64,000 nt of DNA from Cristatella mucedo (Eukaryota > Bryozoa > Phylactolaemata > Cristatellidae). Shown one piece after another: positions 23,105-35,300 of this stretch. Each line of letters begins with the position of its first letter. Position 1 is the first letter of the stretch. The DNA lies in assembly GCA_009760855.2 (NCBI GenBank), contig WPIO01000061.1, positions 494,001 through 558,000 of the forward strand, read 5' to 3'. A model generated the notes under the pieces. The model was given only the letters and a program-made list of their open reading frames with translations, was not told the origin of the DNA and did no database searches. Position numbers and translations under genes: made by a program.

Positions 23105-23960
23105 AGTGCATAAATGTCTCTCTATCGATAACTTCCCAATGTCACGCAGACTAAGTGAGTGCTACGCAGGAGAATTTTCCATAGCCCACTCGCAGTTTAG
23201 GCGGTTGTCTGTACGCACACGGTCGCCAACATATTTAATCTCATCCAACAAAGAGAAAGTGGGAAGTGTAACAGAGTCAGGAGGATATTTTAGTGGAAGC
23301 TTACAGCATGAAAGTAGCGGGCTAGAAAGGATACGCCACAGTCGGCGGCAGAAGAGTGGATGTTGTTGCTTAAGAACTTCGGAAGTGCGTTCCGCAATCT
23401 AGAACATGCAGAGAAAAAGCTACTGCAGCCAAAGGTCTTTAAGCGTAGGAATGGAGCAGCTAATTTGCTGCCACAGAGAACCTAAGGGCTCGAGGAGGCT
23501 GACACGGTTGTAATAGTGCAGTTAGGTATGAGGAAGTGAAGCCATGGCGAGCCTTCGAGGGTAAGCGTAAGAGCCGTTGATCGACCATCGCAGCTTCTTC
23601 AGCAAAGGAGATACACGATCGAGCCTCTGGGATTTGTTGACTAGCCTCGCAGCAATATTCATCGCGAGCTGCTGATGCTTAACTGTTTTTTTTGTAGCCC
23701 TGCCAAAATGGAATTGCTGCAGTCGAGCCAGGGCATTAGCAAATGTTTAGCAAGTCGCCGATTTAGACGGTCCCCTATCTTAAACAGAGATCGGGTGCGA
23801 TTGATATCTATGGGTGCAGTCTTCTTGTCTACACGGTCGCTAGCGAGTGCCCAGGTCTCCAGCAATCCAATCAAAGAGCGAAGGGCCATATCTGCGATTG
23901 AGCTAACGGCTAGACCAAGAACGTGCACAGCGACCGCTTTCCTGGTAGCCAACGAACGAA
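23105..23960 (-). mobile_element. LINE B copy, degenerate
   Basis: Shares with the copy at 0.1-0.5 kb the segment read as LPTFSLL..K.VG.R.RT..RL and the 3' UTR next to it. Upstream it reads through a decayed RT C-terminal region (DCSNSILAGL, then SQRLDRVSPLL with stops). Confidence 0.65.
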
Positions 23961-23964
23961 ACTT

Positions 23965-24675
23965 CAGGCGTGAAAAAGCTATCGGGAAATTTGAGACGTT
24001 GCCGAGCTAGTTAACCGGTTTGCTGAAGAGTTCAACTGGTCAGAGAAGAGGTCAAAATCGCTTCCATTAATCCCTTCGCCATATAATAGCCACTTATATA
24101 TTGCTAAGCGACAGCATCATTGGGCGCTAGTTCTAATGTAGTTTAGTGGATGTGAAAACAGGCTGGCGAAATGTCTTTTGGCTAGACAGTTTGGGATCCA
24201 TAGTGCTAAGTTATGCTTAGTCGATGCTAACTTATACGGACTTGCTCACCTAGGAAATTTTAAAGAGGCGAAGAGCAATGCTAACGAAGCATGCATTCTT
24301 CGTATTCATCGCCGAGGCCAAAAGGAAGGAGCAAAAGAAGTTGACTTGCCGTACTGTCGACTAGCCGTTGTACTTTTTTTACGTTTTTCCGTTAAGTAGG
24401 CTTAACTACCGGATATAAAACGGCAATGCCCATAATTAACCTTACTCAACCTGACCAATGTCTAATCGGAATGTGATAAGACACGACTGTTTACATTTAA
24501 TGGAACACCATGAAAAGCACATCAGGCGATCAATGAGCAAAGCGTTCTCGTGGCATAAGTATGGTGCCATGAATATTCATATATTCTGTGCATTCTTAGC
24601 TGAGGAACGACGCATTATGCTAGAGCAAAGTAGAAAACCCAGCGCTTAAAGTAGAAAAAGAAACCCGTCTACAGA
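23965..24675. other. intergenic, nothing recognised
   Basis: Flank of the La 3' end. No coding or repeat assignment can be supported. Confidence 0.35.
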
Positions 24676-24678
24676 ATA

Positions 24679-24684
24679 TTTAAT
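24679..24684 (-). terminator. possible La poly(A) signal
   Basis: ATTAAA on the minus strand, about 240 bases past the La stop codon. This is the common one-base variant of AATAAA. Position is plausible, but no cleavage data can be seen here. Confidence 0.35.
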
Positions 24685-24926
24685 CAACGTGACCATCTAT
24701 AAGAGCATACATGGTGTGAGGGTCATATCATTAAAATGCTGACTGGAAAACTCCAGCCATGAGCAGACTCCTCAGTATTAGCATGAGCAGCAGCACGGAG
24801 CACGACAGCAGCATTTCCGCACGCCACATCTGCTCTGGCACCAACAGGCTGCTGCTGTGCGCTCTCCGTGGGACACGACTTCTGCAATTGCTGCAGATGC
24901 TTTCAGCTGGTAGAAATAGGCTTTCA

Positions 24927-25168
24927 TCACTTCTCGACAGCATTGGTAGAAGTGACCTCAGCAGCACTTGCAGCTGACGCGGGAGCAGCCTGATCCGAAT
25001 CGACCTTTGCACGCTTAGCTTCGGGTGCGCTCTCGTCACTCGGGCGTGCTGTTGCCGAGTCCACAGTAGAAGTTGCTGCTGCGGCGGCATCACCGGAATC
25101 GGCAGCCTCCTCAGCAGCGTCCTTGCCAGACGACCGCTTCTCCCCTCGGCGACCCGATCGCCAATCAC
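24927..25168 (-). CDS. SSB: La terminal coding exon 12
   Basis: Completes the Gly codon, then DWRSGRRGEKRSSGKDAAEE, an Ala/Ser/Asp-rich tail and EAKRAKVDSDQAAP; stop TGA. The KRAKV cluster is a likely nuclear localisation signal, as in other La proteins. A possible poly(A) signal ATTAAA lies downstream at 24679-24684 on this strand. Confidence 0.9.
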
Positions 25169-28100
25169 CTGTAACCACAACAATTAAGTCTTACCGAGGC
25201 ACGGAGTAACTCCATTAAAGCCGGCTATTGCAGCTAGGCACTAACACTATCAGTCCCTCAACCCCTGACGCCAGCATCGTCTTACCACCGCCACCACGTC
25301 CACCACGACCTCGGCCTCGACCGTGGCCACGGCCGCCGCCACGTCCACCACGGCGCCCACCGGAAGCTCCCTTAGCTTTGTCTTTTTTATCTTGGAATAT
25401 CTGCTTCCAATGATCAGTTTCAGCATCACCTGAATAATGAAAAGCGAAGCAGAAGTGCTCAGTGCTACAATTGAGCGAAGCATTTAGTTTAGGAGGGCTG
25501 GACTGCTGTCAAGGGAAAGCGTCCTGCTACCAGCAATCACAAGTCGGCCAAGGGACGGAACAATGTTCCAATCGCCCAATGCTCCGTGCTGGAGCTCCAT
25601 AACTGTCGGCACGTTACCTGTGAGCACGTTGCCCGTGAGTGACACAGCCTTCACGACAACAGAGCCGTTATCGGAAGCTTTGACTGCTGCATCCCAAGCT
25701 TGCTGAGCTATTCCGGTGTCGAACCGCACGTATGCCTACGCAGAGAGAATGATGGTCGGCTGCGCACATGCGGGTCGTCAATCGTCAGGCAAAGCATGCA
25801 CGATCTACCTGGCAATCATTCACACTGAGGCTTACGAAGAAAACGCGAGACACTATAGCTTGATGACACACCAATACAGAACAACTTGCAAGCTTAGCAT
25901 TAGTAAACTAACCGGCCCTAGTTTCCACAAAACAGTCATATCAGTGCAAGACTTTCGCATTCACAGCAAGAGCTCCTATTATTCCATCCAGTGGTTCACG
26001 GACTAGAACAGGCTGAGCTATGCCAGACTCGATGCACAGTTACCCACGGTCGAAAGGCCCCATGCCTAATGCGACAGTTATCCATCACCCAGCTTCAAGA
26101 ATGTTGGCACAATTTTCAATGGGTCGCCAGCTTCCTTTCGCCATGCAGCTGCCTTTTCGGCAGCTGCATGTAACGGACATCGGACTGCTGCGGGCTGAAG
26201 CAGCCGAGGCTTCGATAAGTGCTTTCCAGCCAGACTTCACGCCTCGAGAACAACTTACTAGCCACACTCAGCCTCGTGGAGCCTGGGACGAAGATAAGCC
26301 ATACATCGGTGCATACCAACTAGCTCTTTCTGACAGGCCTCCCATTCGGGAAGCCTGTCAGAAAATGACAGCAACCGATGCCCATGATTGTGGCTGAGAC
26401 GAAGCTCTTTATTAAGCCATGTTTTCACCTTTGACATCACGGATAGAGAGACCGAGAGCAAGAAAAAGAAAGAAACCTAGCTAACACTGGTAAGAATGCG
26501 ACAATGGGAGAAGGGCTAATTCATTTCTTCACGGATCGCAAACGTACAGACACCAGGGGCAGCGATATAGCCGGTCTCAAGTCCTCCTGCCATGTAGGAA
26601 GCAGTAGCTCTGCGCCAAAGCATGGCACCGCCGCAGTGCGACTAACCTCGGCAGCATCTTTCGGGGCATCCACCCAGGCAACCTTGCCAAAAGTGGAGAA
26701 GAACTCCTTAAGATTAGGCACGTCCAACGAGCCCGACCCAGCTGCCCAGGTCAGGTGCAGGATGGCACCCGGCGTGATGCGCTCGGCGATTTTCTGCAAA
26801 TAAGCATCGTACGCTTGCATTGCACGCCAAGCCTGTCTCGGACACAGCACAAAGCAGTCCGAGCACTCGGCGCCGTCGGCCCAAACTCCGAGTGGACCAC
26901 TCGCTGACCTGGTCTTCTTCTGCCTCACGCAACTTCATTTCCCTACAATGACATCGAGCCTCAATGTAAACAACCCGAGACAAATTCCGAGACAGTGCAG
27001 CCGACGGAGCGGAGAGCCTTCACTCAGAGCAGGCACACAGGCAGCAGCTGACTCACTACCGCAACACTGCTGTCTGAGCGAGCAAGTGACCAGTCATCAC
27101 TGCGCACACGAGATCGGCCTGGCGCGGCGAGGTTTATCGGAGAATGCAGCCGATCTCGGCTGCTTATGAGACCGAGGGCGCTAGCATACGTTCACGCACA
27201 TTACTATTTAGACGAATTGCAACGGTCATGGAGACAGCTGCTACGCAAACGGCTCGGCGATGGTAAGATTTAGAGAATCAGCTGAGGCGGCTGGCCGGAC
27301 GTCTGTGTGTTTACCGAAGACGCAGCCGCCTTGCAAGTGAGAAGGCAATTACTGCCGAGAATGCTCTATCGCTGAGCTAAAGAAGTGACATCTCAGTCGG
27401 TGGCATCCTTACAAATGGAAAAAGCCACCCGTTCACACGACACAGTACACCTACTAGGACAATTCCTCAGCACTTTATATATACTGCAATGGTAGCTTAA
27501 CAACTGTTCCAAGAAAGTGTTGCATAAGCACACCCTGGACAATTCACTACAACCCAGAAAAGGGTCAGGTGAGGGCAAATTTTAGTTTTTTTTAACGTCG
27601 ACAAGTCAGAGGATGTCGTGAGTGCGTTCCAGGCTTTAGGATGATTGAAACTGACGGCATGGCCTGTAAAGGATTTGAGGTTGGTTTGAGACACCGCTTA
27701 AAGAATCACGGCAGAGGAGCAAACATCCACCGGCAGCAAGACATTCGAGTTACAGAAGTCCAGTCGGGATGCCATTAACAGATGGACCAAATTGTCTGCG
27801 ATATCCATGTTTAAGCAAGCCCAACCTTTTGCAATAGTGCATAGCTGAAAATAGGCAGGCTCGATTCAACAAGATGGTGCAGTCATCTAAAGAAGGGTCA
27901 CTTTGGAGAAGGCGCCACGCCAATCGCACCGTAGCTGCAACAGGAGCTACGCTGGCCGCCGAGCCCAATTTTGTTTGCAAGGCTGTCCAATTCCGAGTAA
28001 CTCTAGTCTGCCCAGCGAGCTGGTCTTGTCGCAAATCAATCCAAGACAGCGAGCTGCCTCCCATCCAAAGATGAGATGCGCGCAGGCGCCGAGGCCGCAG

Positions 28101-29289
28101 GCACGTACTGCTGCCGGCCCTTCTCTCGCTCCTCCGTGTTCTTGCGCCGCTGCTCGTTCTTCAGCTTGTGATAGGCGTCCCTGACAAGCAAAGAAAGCAG
28201 CAGGATCAGCGCCAGCACGCGTCTGCACCGGTACTTGCTCTAGCAACGTGCTCAGACACACTCAGACTTGCCTCATGCTCACAAATTCCTCCGAGGAAAA
28301 AAAACTCCCCGACAAGAGAGCAAGGCAAGCAACCCACAAAACTGCTGGCACACAGATCGAATCGGCTCTAGCAGTCGTCACCGAGGCAACGGCCTCTATT
28401 AAGCATATGGCAAAAGCAGCACCGCAAAGCCAAGACAAGGAAGAGGCAGCCGCATCGAACTGCAGCCGGCGCACCCTGATGAGAATCGACTAGCACGGAC
28501 GGCTGTCGGAGGGGGAGGGGGTTAGAGAGATCCGGGTAGCTCGAAGCGTCCGGCACTAACAAACGGCAGCCCGTAAAGTATAGAGTCCCCACCAGCTAAC
28601 CAGTGTCGCCAAAATGGAGTCTAGCGTGCACACACACACCCCCCCGGCCTATCGCCGAGCAATAGGAGCACACACCCGTGGCTATAACGCAACGGAACGG
28701 CTATCGAGGAGTTGCGTCTCTAGCATGCCCGGCAGGGGGCGGCACATCGGCTTACCTGGTCATTCTAGCCTCCAGAGCCGTACCGTCGAAAGGCACAGCT
28801 TCGGATTCCAGAAACTTCTTGGCATCCTCTTTCATGGCAAACAGTGCAAAAACCGAGCCCTGAAATCGACACCTCGGACGTTAGCACGGCTTGAGCCAAG
28901 GTGCACGAGGGCGTTGGGCAATGTGCCATGCATGCACTCGAGTGACCCACTCCCGGTAACGACATCACGACCGGCTAGCACAATAACTGTAAGCGAATGC
29001 TGACCTTGAAGGATACCACATGCTGCTAGGAGCTGAAACTTGCATTTTAACAATGCCCAAGACAAGGCACAAACCGTGCCCACAGAGACGGTACCAGTAA
29101 GCAGTTCGTATACGAGTGTGCAAGAACACTGCGAAACCCGCAACCCTTCCTGCATAGCGGTTAACTGACATGCCTTTGCTTTGCCAGCCAGGTGTGCACA
29201 CTGCATCAAGGGTTTCGGGGAGGGGGCAAAAGGTCACACCAGCACTGGCTTCCCATTTAGCCTTGCCATTCCACACGGGATAGGGGGCT

Positions 29290-29347
<58 letters not shown>

Positions 29348-32300
29348 TGGCTAATTTGGCTGACCTAGAGCTGGCACACTAAATAAGTTCAGCCATGCTA
29401 GCCACGACGTCAGCCCCCACCTTTCTTCTTCCAGGCCCGAGTCCAAAATCGTCTGCAGGTGGCAAAAAACCAACAAGTCCGAAGTGTCGTCAACGACGTA
29501 GCTGCCACGACACTAACACTTCTGTCTCAGCATCGCTGGCTCCCTATCAAGTATCGAATCAAATTCCCGATCCTCTCTGTATCTCTCCTCATTCGAATTG
29601 TCTTCAGTCTTGACCCGACCGTGGTCCTCCCCGGTGCGCAGTCGCACCAGCCTGCTCCATGGCTTCCAATCACATCACTGGCCCCCCCCCCACACTACCT
29701 TCAAAACGTTCGGCGATCGGACCGCCTGCTCGTGTGCGCAGCAAGAGTGAAACTGACCTCCGGCTCCAGGCAGTATGTGAAATGACCTGGCAGCATCATC
29801 ATCATTTAAGCCTCGGCTGAAGGTGCATCTGTTCGAATCAGCTTTACCTCAAATATTCAGTGAACGTGTCTTCTTTGTTTCCGTGCACTTTGTAGTCTCA
29901 TTTAGCTACGGTATAGACACCGAACTACCTATCTGGCGCACACAACGCAAAACCACGAGGAATTGCAAATCCGTGACAGGCGTTCTTCGTTTATTTACAT
30001 TTTGCTCCCATTATGCATATTGTGCCCGAAAGGTTTACGGCTGTTGCCAAAATTGGCTCACTGAAGCTACTGACAGAGGGCAAAAATCCATGTCAACACG
30101 TTCAGAGACCCCAATGGTTCTGCCGCGTGTTTACACTTCACACTGTTCATGAAGATCAGGTCTACGGGCAATGTTTACACACCTATCAAGTGTCTTGGCT
30201 AAGCTTATAGGTAACTCAATAAATCACGGAATTAGTCCATGCACATGCGCACATCATGCTTATTTCAGGTCTTTTTCAGATTACCGCCCTAGGCTAAATC
30301 AATCTTAACACTTACATAATACTAATAATACATTTAAAAAGCGTTCAACAGTACTGCCATTGGCACACACAACAGGTTGGAAGTACCATAAATATACTTA
30401 AAAAAACAGACTGAGGAAGCACCATATAACTCAAGCAGGAATACTCTTGCCACGTGCTTGAAAGATCACAGCCCACAGTCACGATACGTTGAATATGGTA
30501 TGTGTGCCAGAATTGCCTGTAACTGCACCACTTTTATATACAGCCAGCATGGGCATTCACATGCATGCGTGCACACATCACTATGTGTGCAAGCAGACAG
30601 TGTGAGGAGAGACAAACTATGATTACAACTGCAGCATATGCCGAACGATCACAGGTACTTCTTCACGATTTTGTTGGAACATTACTTCACAGGACTAGTG
30701 GCTGCTTGCTGCATGATAATAATAACAATAATAATAATAATAATTCACTTCATAAAGTGCCCTCAGAGAAATTAATCTCTCTTTAGGTGCTTTATATTTG
30801 CTGTTAAGTGAAATGCCATTGAATGGTAAGTAAAATCATGCTTGAAAAAAACAAACGAAATGAATAATATGGTTAGGGGTGACATGCACAGGGTCAGCAT
30901 GCAAATGTGGTTAGTGGCAGCATGCACAGCGTCAGCACGCATAAGCACACGAAAAACGAATCACAGGGACCCACTAAATGCTGTCCTAAATAGGTGTGTT
31001 TTTAGGTTCCATATATTTATGGTATAGTTACCATGTGTCGACAACCAAGTTGACCTGGATACTAATCCACCAAACCTGGCAGCGTATGCCTAGCAGCAAC
31101 TAAGCACGCCACACTCACAATGATCAACCTTAAGCAGTTATTAAATAAATTCTCAAAAGGCTGTCAAAACAATAACGTAGCATTACCCAATTTTGCACTC
31201 TGATACACCCATCTCAGAGTCAAACACAGCTGACCTGGAGCAATATGGAACGTCATGCTAATGTGCAGGTGAATTTAACTGAGATTTACCACTACGTGTC
31301 GAGAGAGACAGCGCCAAAATCAATCTCAGACAGCAGCTCGAACCGAGCATTGACCGAAATTATGAAATTTAAGAAGTCATCCCACTACTAATACAAAATA
31401 AGCAGTCTTATATATAAGAAAAGCTACAGGTTCCCAAGTAACATGGAGCTACATGCCTAAACACGTTGTTACAGACCCGATGCATGTTATTTTCTGCAGA
31501 TGTATGCGAAGCGGCCGATTTATCTCAATTTTCGCACTACTTAAGTACTGTGGAGCGCTACTACACCCACAATGCAGCTGCTGAAAATAAGAAAAAAGGA
31601 ACCACTGACGAGGCAAGAGCCACGGACTGCGAGACAAGCATACAAAAGCACTTCCCTGACCTTAAACGCCTTCTTGAGATTCTTGCGCATCTGTATCTGC
31701 TCCACTTCGCCAAACTGTGCAAAGTACTCCTGCAGCTTTTCCAGTGAGGTTTCAAGTGGGAATCGTTTCTAATCAACAAATGAACGTCATAACCAGGATA
31801 GGACTGCGGTGACTTGATTCATCATTCAGCCACAAACATCGAAAAAGAAAACTCACTGGCATGCCATAACAGCCTGACGGAAGCAGCATACGACTAGGAC
31901 ACAAGATGCATACCAAAAGGTCACAAATGAACACTGGATGGAAAATTTCTTCCAACGTTCAATCCTATCTGACCAGCAAGATGAACCCAGGATATAGTTT
32001 ATATTATTATTATGATATTATTTTATTTTATGATATATTTACGCTTTATCAAGTGAATTATTATTATTTTATGTCTTAAGATATCTCCATAAGCAAATAG
32101 AGCAATAAAGTAGCATATGAGTATTGTTCTGGGGCAAGACTAACCTTGCAGCACATTGAAACAGTTAACATATGCACACGACATACCGTGTGTCTGCTCA
32201 CCAGCTCACATTAGGCCAATGGATGCTAAACAAGTTGCTAATCACTCCGTCAATCAGCCCGCCAGTCAAGACAATTGCTACTGATGGCAATTCGTACCCG

Positions 32301-35300
32301 GCCACCCTTATAATAGAGCAGTGTATCACCTGCAGCGTGGGCTTTGCGAAACATTAACATCATGCTCAGTATATAGGGACCATGCTAAGACATCTTCTAG
32401 CGAAGTCGAAGGCAGACAGAATGCATAGGGCAGCATGCATCACCGAGTCACCAGATCGTAGAAAATGCACTTCTTCAAAAAGGCTGACTTGATCTTGGTC
32501 GCAGTCACCAAGACTGAGCACGAACGAAGCATCAGCCAATCCCAATCCAGCAGACAATAGCCCATTATGGAATATTGAGCCGGCTAGCTCGACATCTAGT
32601 TCTTCTGCTGCAGACTGTGGCACATCGTTTCCAGCTGCCCTGCACTGCTACTTGCTTCCTCAACTGCTCTGCCGACTCAGCTATGCTTCCCACGTCCTCT
32701 TTGTTTCGTGACATGAAGTATGAAGTCTGACCACATTTAAAGAGAACTTAAAAACACACCTATTTAGGACAGCATTTAGTGGGTCCACGTGATTCTTCCT
32801 TCATGTGCTTATGCGTGCTGACACTGTGCATGCTGCCACTAACCACGTTATTCATGTTGTTAATCAAGCATGATGCCACTCACCATTCGATCGCATTTCC
32901 TTTTCAGCAAATGTAAAGCGCCTAGAAAGAGATTGAGTTCTCTGAGGGCGCTTTATCAAGTGTATTATTATTACAAACGTAGTTAAACACACATTCATAT
33001 CACAAGCTCAACTCTATTACTAGGCGGTAGGTGGCCTTCCATAGAATTACTTAGAACTCTTGGATATCAGCTCGCAATCACTGATGAGAAACCTGCCGAT
33101 CCTCAACGGATGGCCTGACCACAGCAAAATTAAACGACCTGCCGTCAACCACCTCACCCCGAAAAATACGAAGCATCATCGAGGCTGAGGCCCATCTAAG
33201 CAATGCGCCATAACACGGGGAAACAGCAGCAGCATCAGCCGATTTTTGCTTAGGACCAAAACAAGCAGCACAATTGCCAGGAACTGCTGCCAGGGAGCTC
33301 GATCGCTGAACCTGCCCCCATACATACACTGCCTTCAGGCTCAGACTGCATTCATTTGCCCGGCTGAGCTACGATAGAGTATTAGTCGGTGTGCGATGCC
33401 CTCCTATAGAAAGCCTTTACAAAAACCACATAAACTACCTGCATGGTCCAGGTTAGCAGCCATCTGTGCCTACCCGACTCCTCAGAGGGTTACAAACGGC
33501 AACAGTAGCTAGGTGCCACAAGTGGCAATGGCTCCCTCCGTTTTTTTTTTTTTTTTTTTTTGGGGGGGGGGGGGGACAAATGCCTTCGAGGAGTAGGACT
33601 AACGAGGTGCCGAGGTGGAGGAAAGGAGGGCGGGGCAGCACTCACACAGTACACAGAGCGGGAGGCGAGATCCTCGCGTCGCTCTTTGTTGAGCTCAGGT
33701 AGAGGCTTGTGGGGCGATCGCCTCACACTCGCACCGTCGTCGCTGACCTGTGAACGCACGAGGCACAGACGGCTGCTTTTGTGACAAGGCCAGCCGATGG
33801 GCGTTGCCGGGCAAACAGCTGGATGCCTAACGCTCAGCCAACACTAGGGAGGAGGAATCAGTTGCCGCAGCAGCAGCCGAACCTGCAGTAATCCGGCGTC
33901 GCTCTTCCGCAGAGCAGCGGCAATGACTGCACGATCGTCGGAGAGCTGCTTGAGGCGGTTGAACGTGCACAGCACTTCGAACGACACCCCTGGGCAGCCA
34001 GCGAGTCAAGGAGAACGAGCGGCCGCAGCCGTCTGAGCAGCAGCCACCAGCGGCAGAGGCAGCGCGCTAGCGCTGAGAGGACACTCGGTTCGGCAACGAG
34101 GTCTTCGAGCGCCGTCTGTAGCCAAGACGGCATGCAACGGGATCGGCTGCCGGAAAGAACGCAATACAGAAAAAGCCGAAATCCGACCGGCTATACGGGG
34201 ATACTCGCGGCACCAGTGGAGACCTAGAACGACAATGACCAGCCGTCTTTCCGAGATGTACACGTGCCGAACTGATACTAAAAACTACAATTTAGACACC
34301 AAACCATGGAACAATGGACGTGAGCTAAAAATAAAAATCCTTACAACACCCAAGTATCATGTGGTTATGTTTAGACTGCTATGTTTAGACGCTAAACCCC
34401 CCCACCGAGGTCAAGGTGAATATATTTGATGACCGAGGGTGTGTGCTCGAGCCTCAAGGCATATGTTAAGTGCCTGAATAGTGATCAAGTTCACTTAGGG
34501 AGCTAAACAAACGAATTCTATGCTATGCAAATATATTATTTGGGTTTGGACCAGACGTATGTCTGGCCCAAATTCTAGCACCCAAGCCTAACAAACCATG
34601 GTGGTCCATCGTCAGCACAACCCTCTCACATACAAAGCACATCAAACAGTAATTCATCGTGTTCCTTTCGACTTAGTGCCGAGAGGCGCACATTCAGCGA
34701 GCAAGATTACGAGGGAAGGAGCCAACCTAGAGATTAGATGCACCGAGAAGAGTTCAACGTTTAGGTGAAGCCTAGCTACATGGACAATCACGATTGATAA
34801 AGAGGAGAATCAGTAATATTATTATTGGTGGCAACTTAAAATGAAATTGGGATTTGAGATATACACTACTGCAGATATTGGGAAGCATGCTAGCAGCAGA
34901 AGCAGCACTATGCCAGAAAGGACAAAAAGAGCAACTGAAATTCTGGAGGCAGCACCGAGCAGTGTGCCCGTACAAGCACTGTCAAGCTGATAGGGCTCTT
35001 GCACAGGCTTTAAACACACACTGTAGCTGCCGGCTCGTTCATCCTGCAGGCTAGGCAGCAGCAGAACCCAGTACAGCACAGGTGAAAGGATACAGCCATC
35101 GTCTTTTTTAATCTGCTCCAAGAGAAACTTGTCTCTGGCCATATTTGCATCACCAAAGTAGTACTAAAACAAAAAGGAAAGTCACGTGCACAGGACACAC
35201 TCTGTGCCACGCACTCTACGTATGCCGATCATGCATGATTTCATACCTCTACTTGCCGAATTATCTTCTTCTCCAAATCCGATGGCACATCAACAGCTTC

